From assembly GCF_018326265.1 (NCBI RefSeq), contig NZ_AP023360.1, forward strand, positions 226,501 through 290,500: DNA of 64,000 bases, written 5' to 3'. Positions 16,978 to 24,886 of the stretch are shown in pieces. Under the pieces are notes generated by a model. That model worked only from the letters and a program-made list of their open reading frames with translations. It did not search any database and was not told where the DNA came from. The DNA comes from Catellatospora sp. IY07-71. Lineage in GTDB: Bacteria; Actinomycetota; Actinomycetes; Mycobacteriales; Micromonosporaceae. Every line of letters begins with the position of its first letter. The stretch's first letter is position 1. A program made the translations under genes and the position numbers.

Positions 16978-17868
16978 TCAACTCCTGTGGACGGTCGAGC
17001 GGCCGGGGCCGAAGCGGGCTGTGATCTTCACGTCCACCGCCGAGCTTCCCCGGCGGAAGCCGACATTGCCGACGTGAGACTCGACGTCCTCATCGCGGAC
17101 GCCGAAGTGCTGGAGCAGCAACCTGGGGAACTGCAGCACGCGCTCGTTCTCCCAGTTCCATCGTTCCGCGTCAGGCATGACATAAACGCAAGGCGGCGGG
17201 CCTAGCTCCGCTGAGCGCGCCAACGGGCCAGCTGATCGAGGACAGGGTCGTCGCGCGCTGCCGCAGAGCTCGTTGTAGAAAACCACGCCGTCGACCATAG
17301 GAGCGGCCTCCGACAAGAACTTCTTCTTCAGCCGGCCCACACCTTTGGCGATGTGCACACCGGGGTGATAGTTCATGCTGGAGCAAATCCACCACAGGTA
17401 TGTCTCGGCCGCCCACGACGGAACAGACCAGTTCAAGCTGCTGTGTGCGCCATCCGGGCAGCCCTTCTGAATGACAGCCACGTCGCCGACATCTCGCACC
17501 CTCAAGCGATACACCGTGTCGTCCCCATACTGCGGCATGATCACATCCTCGACCACTCCACTGCTCTTCATACTGCCGAAGATTCGCACCAGGAAGTCGC
17601 GCCGGTCAGCGTTGCTGGCGCTCATGCTGCCCCGGATGTTCTCAATCGCGGCCGAGAGGGCTCCGTTGTACTCCTCAGGGGACAGGCCGTAACCAGCCAA
17701 GACAGAGCTGTCAGCGCCAAGCTCCTTGATCACCGAGGCAACCCTCTCGACTACCGCCGCTGGTGGAGTCCCGGCATGACGGCAGGGCGCCGCGTCCTCT
17801 CCCTTAACCGTCGAACTCGTCTCGCGCAACCGACGTACCCCGCTTCTTGTCAATGTTGAGCTGGTCAT
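16978..17868 (-). CDS. unknown protein heading the SNF2 operon
   Basis: About 296 aa; I do not recognise the family. The start at 17868 (MTSSTLTRSG) is preferred over 17883 but neither has a clear ribosome site. The body has alternating helical and beta segments, with an aromatic stretch YLWWICSSMNYHPGVHIAKGVGRLKKKF and a C-terminal CVYVMPDAERWNWENERVLQF. The conserved-looking K/D/E positions could belong to a nuclease fold but no active site is clear. Three bases separate its stop from the ParB-like start, so it is the first gene of a four-gene operon and presumably part of the same system. Confidence 0.7.
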   Translation of the reverse strand: MTSSTLTRSGVRRLRETSSTVKGEDAAPCRHAGTPPAAVVERVASVIKELGADSSVLAGYGLSPEEYNGALSAAIENIRGSMSASNADRRDFLVRIFGSMKSSGVVEDVIMPQYGDDTVYRLRVRDVGDVAVIQKGCPDGAHSSLNWSVPSWAAETYLWWICSSMNYHPGVHIAKGVGRLKKKFLSEAAPMVDGVVFYNELCGSARRPCPRSAGPLARSAELGPPPCVYVMPDAERWNWENERVLQFPRLLLQHFGVRDEDVESHVGNVGFRRGSSAVDVKITARFGPGRSTVHRS

Positions 17869-18184
17869 CACGGCGACAGGCAAGGACTCGATCGCTGTCG
17901 GCCCTACCTATACCCTCGGACAAGATACTGAGGCCAGCGTGCGATGTCACTCGGCGTCACCACCTCCGAATGAATGAAACTCCTTCGGCAGGACGTACTG
18001 CTGCGGACAAAACAACCTGTTGCGGCGAAATCGGGGCTTGACCTTACCGCCGTGTCGCGGCAGACATGATGATCGATACCTAGTAACGCCTGGCTCGACG
18101 GAAGGGTCAGCACAGCGGCTTGGAAGCGTCTCCCACTTGTTCAGCGTCGTCGATCAACAATGCGAGTGAGAGTAGGTGATGTCC
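17869..18184. other. 316-bp gap without a gene
   Basis: This lies between the SNF2 operon start and the convergent end of the MOSC-ATL gene. It should hold the promoter of the four-gene operon. I see no convincing hairpin or open frame. Confidence 0.4.
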
Positions 18185-18952
18185 CTACAAACCGCCCCTT
18201 TTGAGTCGAGGGCTTCCGGCCGCCGCTCCCCAGAGTGCAGATGTCAGGGGCCATGCAGCACCGTGATAGCAGCCTGGTGGCAGGCCTTCGTCGGCAAGTA
18301 TTCGCGCGGCATCAGGCGACCACGACGGTAGCCCGAAGTCGATCGGAAGGACTCGGTGCCCCGGCAGGCCCTCGGACACGGCTTGCCGAAGCCACCCAGG
18401 CAATGCGCGGTGATATGACCGACTTGCGCCGATAGCTGCGAGGAACTCGCGGGAACTGACGACTCTGCCCGCCGGAATTTGGCCGACCGCCCATGCAGCG
18501 CGTGACTTGAAGTCTTCGGGGACGCGCGGATGGACGTCGTGCTTAATGGAGGCCTCCTGACCAAGACTAATCCGACCCGGCACGGTAACCACGGCCAGGT
18601 ACCGGTCGAGCTGACGGAATCGCCCGAGGGGCACGCCTGCGAGCCGTGCGCCATGAGCACACGGCTCGCAGGGGAAGGTGATCCGCAGCTGCGCTAGGCC
18701 GATGGTCAGGTGTGCACCGGAACTTAAGGAAGTCGCCGGGGCACCGAAAATGATGTTGGCCCTGGAGCCAGCCGCGCTAACACCATGAGTTTCGAGCGAG
18801 CTGGCTGCGGCGATGTTGACCTGCCGAGGCAGGATCGACGGCGCACTGCCGATGATGCCGCCGGCGGGATCGAGGTCCAGATATGTCTGCTCGGTCATGG
18901 CGGCTTCACGCTCAGGTTTGAGAAACAGCTGGCTGATGCGCAATACCGACAT
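18185..18952 (-). CDS. MOSC domain fused to an alkyltransferase-like DNA-binding domain
   Basis: Protein of 255 aa. Residues 1 to about 135 follow the MOSC pattern: VLRISQLFLKP at the start, LPRQVNIAA, an ENI-like RANIIFGAP, an L-x-IG strand (AHLTIGLAQLRITFPCEPC) and the closing VTVPGRISLGQE. From about 145 the sequence follows the MGMT/ATL DNA-binding domain: WAVGQIPAGRVVSSREFLAAIG, then GLPGHRVLP at the PCHR position and LADEGL at the end. The reactive Cys of PCHR is missing, as in alkyltransferase-like proteins that bind but do not repair O6-alkylguanine. MOSC domains bind pyranopterin or handle sulphur. The MOSC-like start supports the ATG at 18952. It follows the unknown gene by 10 bp. 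Confidence 0.75.
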   Translation of the reverse strand: MSVLRISQLFLKPEREAAMTEQTYLDLDPAGGIIGSAPSILPRQVNIAAASSLETHGVSAAGSRANIIFGAPATSLSSGAHLTIGLAQLRITFPCEPCAHGARLAGVPLGRFRQLDRYLAVVTVPGRISLGQEASIKHDVHPRVPEDFKSRAAWAVGQIPAGRVVSSREFLAAIGASRSYHRALPGWLRQAVSEGLPGHRVLPIDFGLPSWSPDAARILADEGLPPGCYHGAAWPLTSALWGAAAGSPRLKRGGL

Positions 18953-18962
18953 ATGGCCGAGC

Positions 18963-19790
18963 CTATGCGAGGAGTTGGGCGGGAACGGTCAGGGTGGCCT
19001 TCGCCGCCGAGACGTCGTCAGGCTTCGCGCCGAGGATCATCTCGGTGCGCCTCTTCGTAGACCACCAGCGGTCCTCCCAGTGGCGGTCGCTCATGGTGAG
19101 TGGCGTGTCGGCGAGGTGCGCGATCTCGCGCTCCTGGCTGCTGCGGTGGAAGACCCACTCGGGCTTGGGCTTGACCCGGATCGCCAGCTCGGCGTACGGA
19201 CCGCGCCGTGTGTTGGGGATGAAGTCGAACGGGGCAAACGCCATGGCCCATGCCTGCGTGTCGGCGTCCACGGGGTAGCGGACGAAGAGACGACGCAGAC
19301 CGTCGGCCAGGTCGTCGCGCTCCAGCCAGAACGGCCCGCGCCGCACCAGGGCACGAATCAGCTCGACCAACTCTCCGGCCGTGGCAATGCCAGGGGCCAG
19401 AATGCTGGCGACCTGGACATGCGGGTCTGCCACGGCACCGGCGACCAGCTCACAGACGCCGGCCGCGGTGGCTTCGCTGTCCGCGTCGGTCTCGACGTCG
19501 AGCACGTGGTAGTCCCAGCGGACCGTGTCGGCATCCTTGGCCACGAGCCGGGCGAACTGGCAGCCGTTCTGGCCGCGGGTATGCCAATCCCGCTGGGCGA
19601 GCGCGCACAGCCGGCTCAGCGCGGGCGCCTCCGGCTGTTCAGCCAGCCGCGCGACTACCTCGTGGTATGCGGGCGGTTCCGGGAACCTGCGCAGCCCGTA
19701 CTGAGCGGTTCCCGTGATCGCGGCGAGCGCTTTGGCCCACCGGAGGTCCGAGCTGTCGAAGCGCACGGCTTCGACGGTTGTCGTTTTCAT
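18963..19790 (-). CDS. unknown protein of the AlaRS cluster
   Basis: Protein of 275 aa that I cannot place in a family. It is soluble, rich in Trp and acidic residues, with a helical N-terminus (WAKALAAITGTAQYGLRRFPEPP) and a C-terminal block AFDFIPNTRRGPYAE-like (seen as FDFIPNTRRGPYAELAIRV) followed by WVFHRSSQERE and SDRHWEDRWWSTKRRTE. The His/Arg/Trp density there looks like a substrate site. A GAGGTG ribosome site precedes the ATG. It is divergent from the beta-hydroxylase-like gene across about 290 bp and is followed after 10 bp by the MOSC-ATL gene. Confidence 0.7.
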   Translation of the reverse strand: MKTTTVEAVRFDSSDLRWAKALAAITGTAQYGLRRFPEPPAYHEVVARLAEQPEAPALSRLCALAQRDWHTRGQNGCQFARLVAKDADTVRWDYHVLDVETDADSEATAAGVCELVAGAVADPHVQVASILAPGIATAGELVELIRALVRRGPFWLERDDLADGLRRLFVRYPVDADTQAWAMAFAPFDFIPNTRRGPYAELAIRVKPKPEWVFHRSSQEREIAHLADTPLTMSDRHWEDRWWSTKRRTEMILGAKPDDVSAAKATLTVPAQLLA

Positions 19791-20083
19791 GATTGCGACA
19801 CCTCACCTCGCGTGGTTGCACGTCGATGGCGGTCAGCCCGACGTCGTGAGACCCCGTGTTTCGGGCTTTGAACCAGCCTGGGACATCGGTGGTGGTGAGG
19901 GAATCGCCGTGCGTCGCAGGGCTGATGCATAGGTGTTGCAGCTCTGTCGCAGGTCTGCACGGTGTTGCAGCACGGCTGCGCCGTCCCTGCGACGAGCCTG
20001 CGACGGCACCGTCTATCCCGATCGGACGCACGTCGCACACGCTGGAGCCAACGAAACATCGATGGATGGATGGAGGCGGTCAC

Positions 20084-20941
20084 GTGTTGGTGCAGGACAA
20101 GAGACCGGCTAGCCTCGCCGAACAGGTCGGTAGGGTATGCGCGCTCGACGGAGCGGTGCTCGACCGGATGCGGCACGAGGCGCTGACGGTGCCGGACGGC
20201 TGGGTGGCGGAGTACGGCGAGTTTCAGAGCGGCGGTTGGTGGACCCTGTCGCTGTTCAACGCCTCTGGTGACCCGGGGGACGTGACCATCGCCGACTGCG
20301 AGGCGGTGCCGACGTCGCTGCTGGAGCGAATGCCGGCAACCCGGGCGCTGCTGGACAGTCTCGGGTTGGTCTACATGTGGGTGCGGCTGGCACGGCTGGC
20401 GCCGAACTCGTTCCTGTGGGAGCACCGCGACTACGGCGAGCTCTCGGAGCGGGAGCACTACAGGCTGCACATCCCGCTGCAGACCAACCGGTCCGCGGGG
20501 TTGGTGCTCGGCGGCGCGAAGGTGCACCTGGCTGTCGGAGATCTCTGGCGACTGGTGCCGACCAACGCTCACGGAGCGTGCAACCTGCTCGGCCCGGACC
20601 GGATCCACCTGATCCTGGACTGCTACGGCAATGACGGCTTCGCCAAGCTCGCCAGCCACTCGCGGTTGCACGACGGCGACGCGGTCATGCTCCCGTCCGC
20701 TTCCGACGCGGAGCTGGACCGGCACGTCGACGATGCGGTCAGGCTGGCGCGGCTGGGCTATACCGACACAGCCGAGCGCAGCCTGCTGCGCCTGTTTTAC
20801 CGCTACGCCCTGCCCGAGGGCCGCGTGTATGACCTGCTCGCCGCCATGCACACCGCGCTCGCTCAGCCGGAGACCGCCCAGGCGTGGCAGGCCAAGAAGT
20901 CGCTGATGCTCGGAACTACGGATAACGGAGGCCGGCGATGA
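20084..20941 (+). CDS. aspartyl/asparaginyl beta-hydroxylase-like 2-oxoglutarate oxygenase
   Basis: Protein of 285 aa with the cupin core of the Asp/Asn beta-hydroxylase family. The iron-binding H-x-D is in SFLWEHRDYGELSEREHYRLHIPLQTN, which also shows the conserved R-x-H-I-P-L strand; the distal His is probably that of RIHLILDCY. Family members hydroxylate peptidyl Asp/Asn, free amino acids or, in antibiotic pathways, carrier-bound residues. The GTG at 20084 has GGAGG seven bases upstream, better than the in-frame ATG at 20066. Its stop overlaps the start of the nucleotidyltransferase gene (ATGA), so the two are coupled. Confidence 0.85.
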   Translation: MLVQDKRPASLAEQVGRVCALDGAVLDRMRHEALTVPDGWVAEYGEFQSGGWWTLSLFNASGDPGDVTIADCEAVPTSLLERMPATRALLDSLGLVYMWVRLARLAPNSFLWEHRDYGELSEREHYRLHIPLQTNRSAGLVLGGAKVHLAVGDLWRLVPTNAHGACNLLGPDRIHLILDCYGNDGFAKLASHSRLHDGDAVMLPSASDAELDRHVDDAVRLARLGYTDTAERSLLRLFYRYALPEGRVYDLLAAMHTALAQPETAQAWQAKKSLMLGTTDNGGRR

Positions 20942-21816
20942 CACTCGCCTCGATCGCGGAGCTCGTCGCGGCGAGCCGACCGCAGGTCTTCACCCTGCTG
21001 GAGCGGGCAACCGAGAAGATCACCACCAGCCCGCACGTCACCCACGTATATGTTCGCGGGTCGCTGGCGGCGGGTCGGGCCGACCGGATGTCGGACCTCG
21101 ACTTCGTCGCCGGCGTCGCCGACGAGTGGTTCGAGGACTTCCACGAGGCCCTCGACACGTTCATGACGACCGAGTTCAATGCGATCCTGCCCGGCTGGCG
21201 CGACACGATCGTGAACAAGATGGGTGGCATCGGCTATGTCTACCTCGTCGAGAACGGCGGCAAGCTCTACCAGCTCGACTTCTACCTCGTGCCGGCCAGC
21301 CGAGCCGAGGACGTGCCAGCACGCACCACCCGGGCCTGCCTGCTGCACACCCGACAGTACGTTCCGGCCTGCGACGCGGCGCTGCGTATGAAGGTCGCCA
21401 AGTACATCGCACAGACAGCGGAGCGTCCCCGGACATCGGTAGAGCTGATGGTGGAACTACTCGTCCTGCTGCAGATGGTGTACAAGCGGGTACGTCGTGG
21501 CCAGCACTTCTCTGCATATGGCGAGTGGGTGATGGCCAGGGAGACTGTTCGCGACCTGGTCCGTAGCTCGCTGATTCCCACCTCGCCGAACTGGGGCTGG
21601 TACAGGCTGGAGGAGGAGCTGGCCACGACGCCGATCGGCCGGGCCTGCGGGCGCAGCCTGCATGATCTGCTGCTCTTGCAGCCACCTACCAGCGGCGCCG
21701 AGCTGGACAACATCGTGGAACGATGCCTGCACATCGCGGAGATGGCCGCACCGGCCACCGTGGCCCAGCTCGCCGACGCGATCGGCTCCTACCGCGCCTA
21801 CCTCGACCTGAACTGA
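20938..21816 (+). CDS. nucleotidyltransferase-fold protein
   Basis: Protein of 292 aa of the DNA polymerase beta/aminoglycoside nucleotidyltransferase superfamily. The active site reads VYVRGSLAAGRADRMSDLDF (GS, then D-x-D); a third acidic residue may be in YQLDFYLV. A helical C-terminal domain follows (LMVELLVLLQMVYKRVRRGQ), as in antibiotic nucleotidyltransferases. It should transfer an NMP to a small molecule or protein. It is coupled to the oxygenase gene upstream, with alaS 360 bp downstream. Either resistance or a biosynthetic step is possible; context favours the latter. Confidence 0.85.
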   Translation: MTLASIAELVAASRPQVFTLLERATEKITTSPHVTHVYVRGSLAAGRADRMSDLDFVAGVADEWFEDFHEALDTFMTTEFNAILPGWRDTIVNKMGGIGYVYLVENGGKLYQLDFYLVPASRAEDVPARTTRACLLHTRQYVPACDAALRMKVAKYIAQTAERPRTSVELMVELLVLLQMVYKRVRRGQHFSAYGEWVMARETVRDLVRSSLIPTSPNWGWYRLEEELATTPIGRACGRSLHDLLLLQPPTSGAELDNIVERCLHIAEMAAPATVAQLADAIGSYRAYLDLN

Positions 21817-21874
21817 CCGATCGGCTACGCCGCCTCGCCGCGACACGTCATCAATCGGCTTGACTGCTCCGCAT

Positions 21875-21924
21875 CGCACCGGGTAGTAATGGGCTCGACA
21901 CCCGGCGTCTTTAGCACCGGTGCG
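21875..21924 (+). promoter_or_regulatory. two mutually exclusive hairpins in the alaS leader or NTase trailer
   Basis: CGCACCGG (21875-21882) can pair with CCGGTGCG (21917-21924); alternatively CCGGGT (21879-21884) pairs with ACCCGG (21900-21905). Both use the same ACCGG bases, so only one can form. GCACCGGTGC (21914-21923) is also a perfect 10-bp palindrome. The 360-bp region 21817-22175 otherwise holds no gene. It could be a terminator for the upstream gene or a control element of alaS. Confidence 0.35.
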
Positions 21925-22175
21925 GATGAATGGAAGTACTGATGATCGCGGTGGGGCGGCGAGCTAGCCGCGCCGAGCTGGTAGCCGGGGACTGCGTCCT
22001 CGCCTGACCCTCGGCCTGGCTCGGCGAGACCTGCCTGCCCAGACTTCCCCCGCACGCACCTGCAGACGGCTTGATCCCACGTCAGCGGCGAGGTCCCTGC
22101 TCTCACGCGCGCTAGCACGCGCCAGGGGCGGGTTCTGAAGGTGCGTCGGCCCCATCCGACAAGCGAGGCCGACTC

Positions 22176-24833
22176 ATGCGTTCCACCGACATCCGCCGTA
22201 CCTTCTTCGACTACTTCGCCCAGCGCGACCACCATCTGGTGCCATCGGGGTCGCTGATCCCCGATGATCCGACGCTGTTGCTCACCAATGCGGGCATGGT
22301 GCCGTTCAAGCCGTACTTCAGCGGCGAGCGCGTGCCGGAGCATCCGCGGGCGATGTCGCTGCAGAAGTGCGCCCGCACCGTGGACATCGAAAACGTCGGG
22401 CACACCACCCGGCACGCGACATTCTTCGAGATGGCGGGCAACTTCTCATTCGGCGACTTCTTCAAGCCGGAGGCCATCGCCTGGGCGTATGAACTAGTGA
22501 CCGAGGGCTACCAGCTCGACCGGGACCGGCTGTGGGTGACCGTGTTCCGCGACGACGACGAGGCGATCTCGCTGTGGCGCCGCCTGGGCGTTCCCGCCGA
22601 CCGGATCCAGCGCCTGGACATGGCCGACAACTACTGGTCCATGGGCGTTCCGGGACCGTGCGGACCGTGCTCGGAGATCTTCTACGACCGCGGCGAGTCC
22701 TACGGCCGCGACGGCGGCCCGGCGGTCAACAGCGAGCGGTTCCTGGAGATCTGGAACCTGGTGTTCATGCAATATGAGCGCGGCGCGGGCGACGGCAAGG
22801 ACGGCTTCCCGATCCTGGGCGAACTCCCGGGGAAGAACATCGACACCGGCATGGGCATCGACCGGATGGCGCTGATCCTGCAGGACGCGCGCTACATCTG
22901 CGAGACCGACCTGGTGGCGCCGACAATGCACCGCCTCCAGGAGATCACCGGCGAGGAGTACGGGACCCTGCCGCCGAAGCAGCAGGTCTCGTACCGGGTG
23001 ATCACCGACCACGTCCGGTCGGCGGCGTTCCTGGTCGCCGACGGCGTGCTGCCGTCCAACGAGGGCCGCGGGTACGTGCTGCGGCGGCTGCTACGCCGTG
23101 CGGTACGCCACGCGCGGCTGCTCGGCGTCGAGCAGCCCATCCTCGACGACCTCACCGGCAGTGTCATCAACAACCTCGGCGACGTCTGGCCGGAGCTGGT
23201 CGGCCAGCGTTCGCTCATCGGCAAGGTCGTCACCCGGGAGGAGGACACTTTCGACCGCACGCTGCGGCAGGGCACGAAGCTGCTCGACACCGCGATCAAG
23301 CAGTCGCGGCCCGGTGGCGCGCTGCCGGCGGAGACCGCGTTCGAGCTGCACGACACGTACGGCTTCCCGATCGACCTCACCGTGGAGATCGCGGCCGACG
23401 CGGGCCTGGACCTCGACCGGGACCGGTTCGCGCAGCTCATGGACGCCCAGCGCCGCCAGGCGAAGGCGGCACGCGCGGACCTGACTCCCGGCCTGGTCAA
23501 GCTGGACGTGTACCGCGAGATCGCGGGCCGGCACGGGCGCACGACCTTCATCGGCTACAACGACCTCGCTGGCGAGGCGACCGTACTCGGGCTGCTGCGC
23601 GACGGCAGCCCGGTCGAGGCGGCGGTGGAAGGCCAGCGGGTCGAGGTGATCCTCGACCGCAGCCCGTTCTACGCCGAAGCGGGCGGCCAAGTCGGCGATA
23701 TCGGCACCCTCACGACCGGCGATGGTGCGGTGCTGCGGGTCGACAAGACCCGCTATGGGCTCGACGGCCTGCACGTGCACACTGCGCACGTGACCACCGG
23801 CGTGGTGACCACCGGGCAGGCAGTGATGGCGACGGTCGACGAGCAGCGCCGCCAGGCGACCGCGCGCTCGCACAGCGCGACCCACGTCCTGCACGCCACG
23901 CTGCGCCAGCGCATCGGCGACCACGCCCGCCAGCACGGGTCGCTGGTCGAACCAGGGCGGCTGCGCTTCGACTTCAGCCACTTCGACGCCATCAGCCCGG
24001 ACGAGCTCGCCGCGTTGGAGGACGAGGTCAACCAGCGTGTCTTGGGCAACCCGGAGGTGCGGGTCTGGCACGCGACGCGCGCGGAGGCCGATGCGGCTGG
24101 GGCGACGGCGCTGTTCGGCGAGAAGTACGGCGACGTCGTACGCATCGTCGACATCGGCGACTTCTCCCGCGAGCTGTGCGGCGGCACCCACGTCGGCTAC
24201 GGCAGCCAAGCCGGGCCGGTCCGCATCCTCGCCGAGTCCTCGATCGGTGCCGGCCTGCGCCGGGTCGAGGCGCTCGTCGGCATCGACGCGCTGCGCCACG
24301 CCAACCACGAACGCGCCGTCCTGCGCGAGCTCGGGGAGCTACTCGGCGCGCGGCCCGACAGGATCGTCGAGCAGCTCTCCCAGCGGCTGGGCACCCTGGC
24401 CGCGGCGGAAAAGCAGCTCGCTTCGTACCGCCAGGACCAGCTCAGCGCGAAGGCACGCCGCCTCGCTGACCGCATCCAGCCGAGCGCCGGGGTACGCATC
24501 CTGGCCGAGGTAGTGACCGAGACGACCGGCGCCGAGCTGCGCAGCGTCGCGACCACGGTCCTCGCGGCGCTGCCATCCGGCGAGCCCGCGGCGGTGATCC
24601 TCGGCTGCGTCCAGGACGACAAGGCCAACCTCGTCGCGGTCGTCAACACGGCATTCCACGACAAGACCGGAGTCGAGGCGGTCCGGCTTTTGCAAGCCGC
24701 AGGCAAGGCCGTGGGCGGTGGAGCCGGAGGCACTACGTTCATCGCCAACGCCGGTGGCCGCCACGCTGAGCGCCTGCCGGACGCGCTCCGCGAGGCGCAC
24801 ACCGCGGCCCGCGAACTGCTCGCGCTGAGCTGA
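22176..24833 (+). CDS. alaS: alanyl-tRNA synthetase, full-length second-copy type
   Basis: Complete class II synthetase of 885 aa. It starts MRSTDIRRTFFDYFAQRDH, the normal AlaRS N-terminus; the aminoacylation domain is intact (motif 2 KCARTVDIENVGHTTRHATF). The editing domain has both zinc motifs: SHSATHVLHA and ELCGGTHVGYG. The C-terminal C-Ala part ends with the expected GGGAGG segment (KAVGGGAGGTTFIANAGG). Nothing suggests inactivity. Being inside a mobile element next to an oxygenase, a nucleotidyltransferase and a phosphodiesterase, it is unlikely to be the housekeeping copy. It may be an inhibitor-resistant duplicate or supply Ala-tRNA for a tRNA-dependent pathway. A strong hairpin follows directly. 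Confidence 0.96.
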   Translation: MRSTDIRRTFFDYFAQRDHHLVPSGSLIPDDPTLLLTNAGMVPFKPYFSGERVPEHPRAMSLQKCARTVDIENVGHTTRHATFFEMAGNFSFGDFFKPEAIAWAYELVTEGYQLDRDRLWVTVFRDDDEAISLWRRLGVPADRIQRLDMADNYWSMGVPGPCGPCSEIFYDRGESYGRDGGPAVNSERFLEIWNLVFMQYERGAGDGKDGFPILGELPGKNIDTGMGIDRMALILQDARYICETDLVAPTMHRLQEITGEEYGTLPPKQQVSYRVITDHVRSAAFLVADGVLPSNEGRGYVLRRLLRRAVRHARLLGVEQPILDDLTGSVINNLGDVWPELVGQRSLIGKVVTREEDTFDRTLRQGTKLLDTAIKQSRPGGALPAETAFELHDTYGFPIDLTVEIAADAGLDLDRDRFAQLMDAQRRQAKAARADLTPGLVKLDVYREIAGRHGRTTFIGYNDLAGEATVLGLLRDGSPVEAAVEGQRVEVILDRSPFYAEAGGQVGDIGTLTTGDGAVLRVDKTRYGLDGLHVHTAHVTTGVVTTGQAVMATVDEQRRQATARSHSATHVLHATLRQRIGDHARQHGSLVEPGRLRFDFSHFDAISPDELAALEDEVNQRVLGNPEVRVWHATRAEADAAGATALFGEKYGDVVRIVDIGDFSRELCGGTHVGYGSQAGPVRILAESSIGAGLRRVEALVGIDALRHANHERAVLRELGELLGARPDRIVEQLSQRLGTLAAAEKQLASYRQDQLSAKARRLADRIQPSAGVRILAEVVTETTGAELRSVATTVLAALPSGEPAAVILGCVQDDKANLVAVVNTAFHDKTGVEAVRLLQAAGKAVGGGAGGTTFIANAGGRHAERLPDALREAHTAARELLALS

Positions 24834-24838
24834 CCTCG

Positions 24839-24868
24839 CTGGGGGTCCCGGACGACCGGGACCCCCAG
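24839..24868 (+). terminator. terminator hairpin after alaS
   Basis: A perfect 13-bp inverted repeat (CTGGGGGTCCCGG / CCGGGACCCCCAG) around an ACGA tetraloop begins 6 nt after the alaS stop and ends 18 nt before the next start. It would separate or attenuate expression of the phosphodiesterase gene. Confidence 0.75.
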
Positions 24869-24886
24869 CCGCAGAAGGGAACCCTG

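Noticed and set aside
12810-17868. DISARM system
   Set aside because: An SNF2 helicase and a C5 methylase are present, but DrmA, DrmB (DUF1998) and DrmC (PLD) are not.
20938-21816. Second CD-NTase/CBASS synthase
   Set aside because: The active-site pattern (GSLAAGRADRMSDLDF) and helical C-terminus fit antibiotic-type nucleotidyltransferases, and no CBASS effector is adjacent.
21817-22175. T-box riboswitch before alaS
   Set aside because: No T-box consensus (TGGNACC-like antiterminator with specifier loop) can be found; only competing hairpins.
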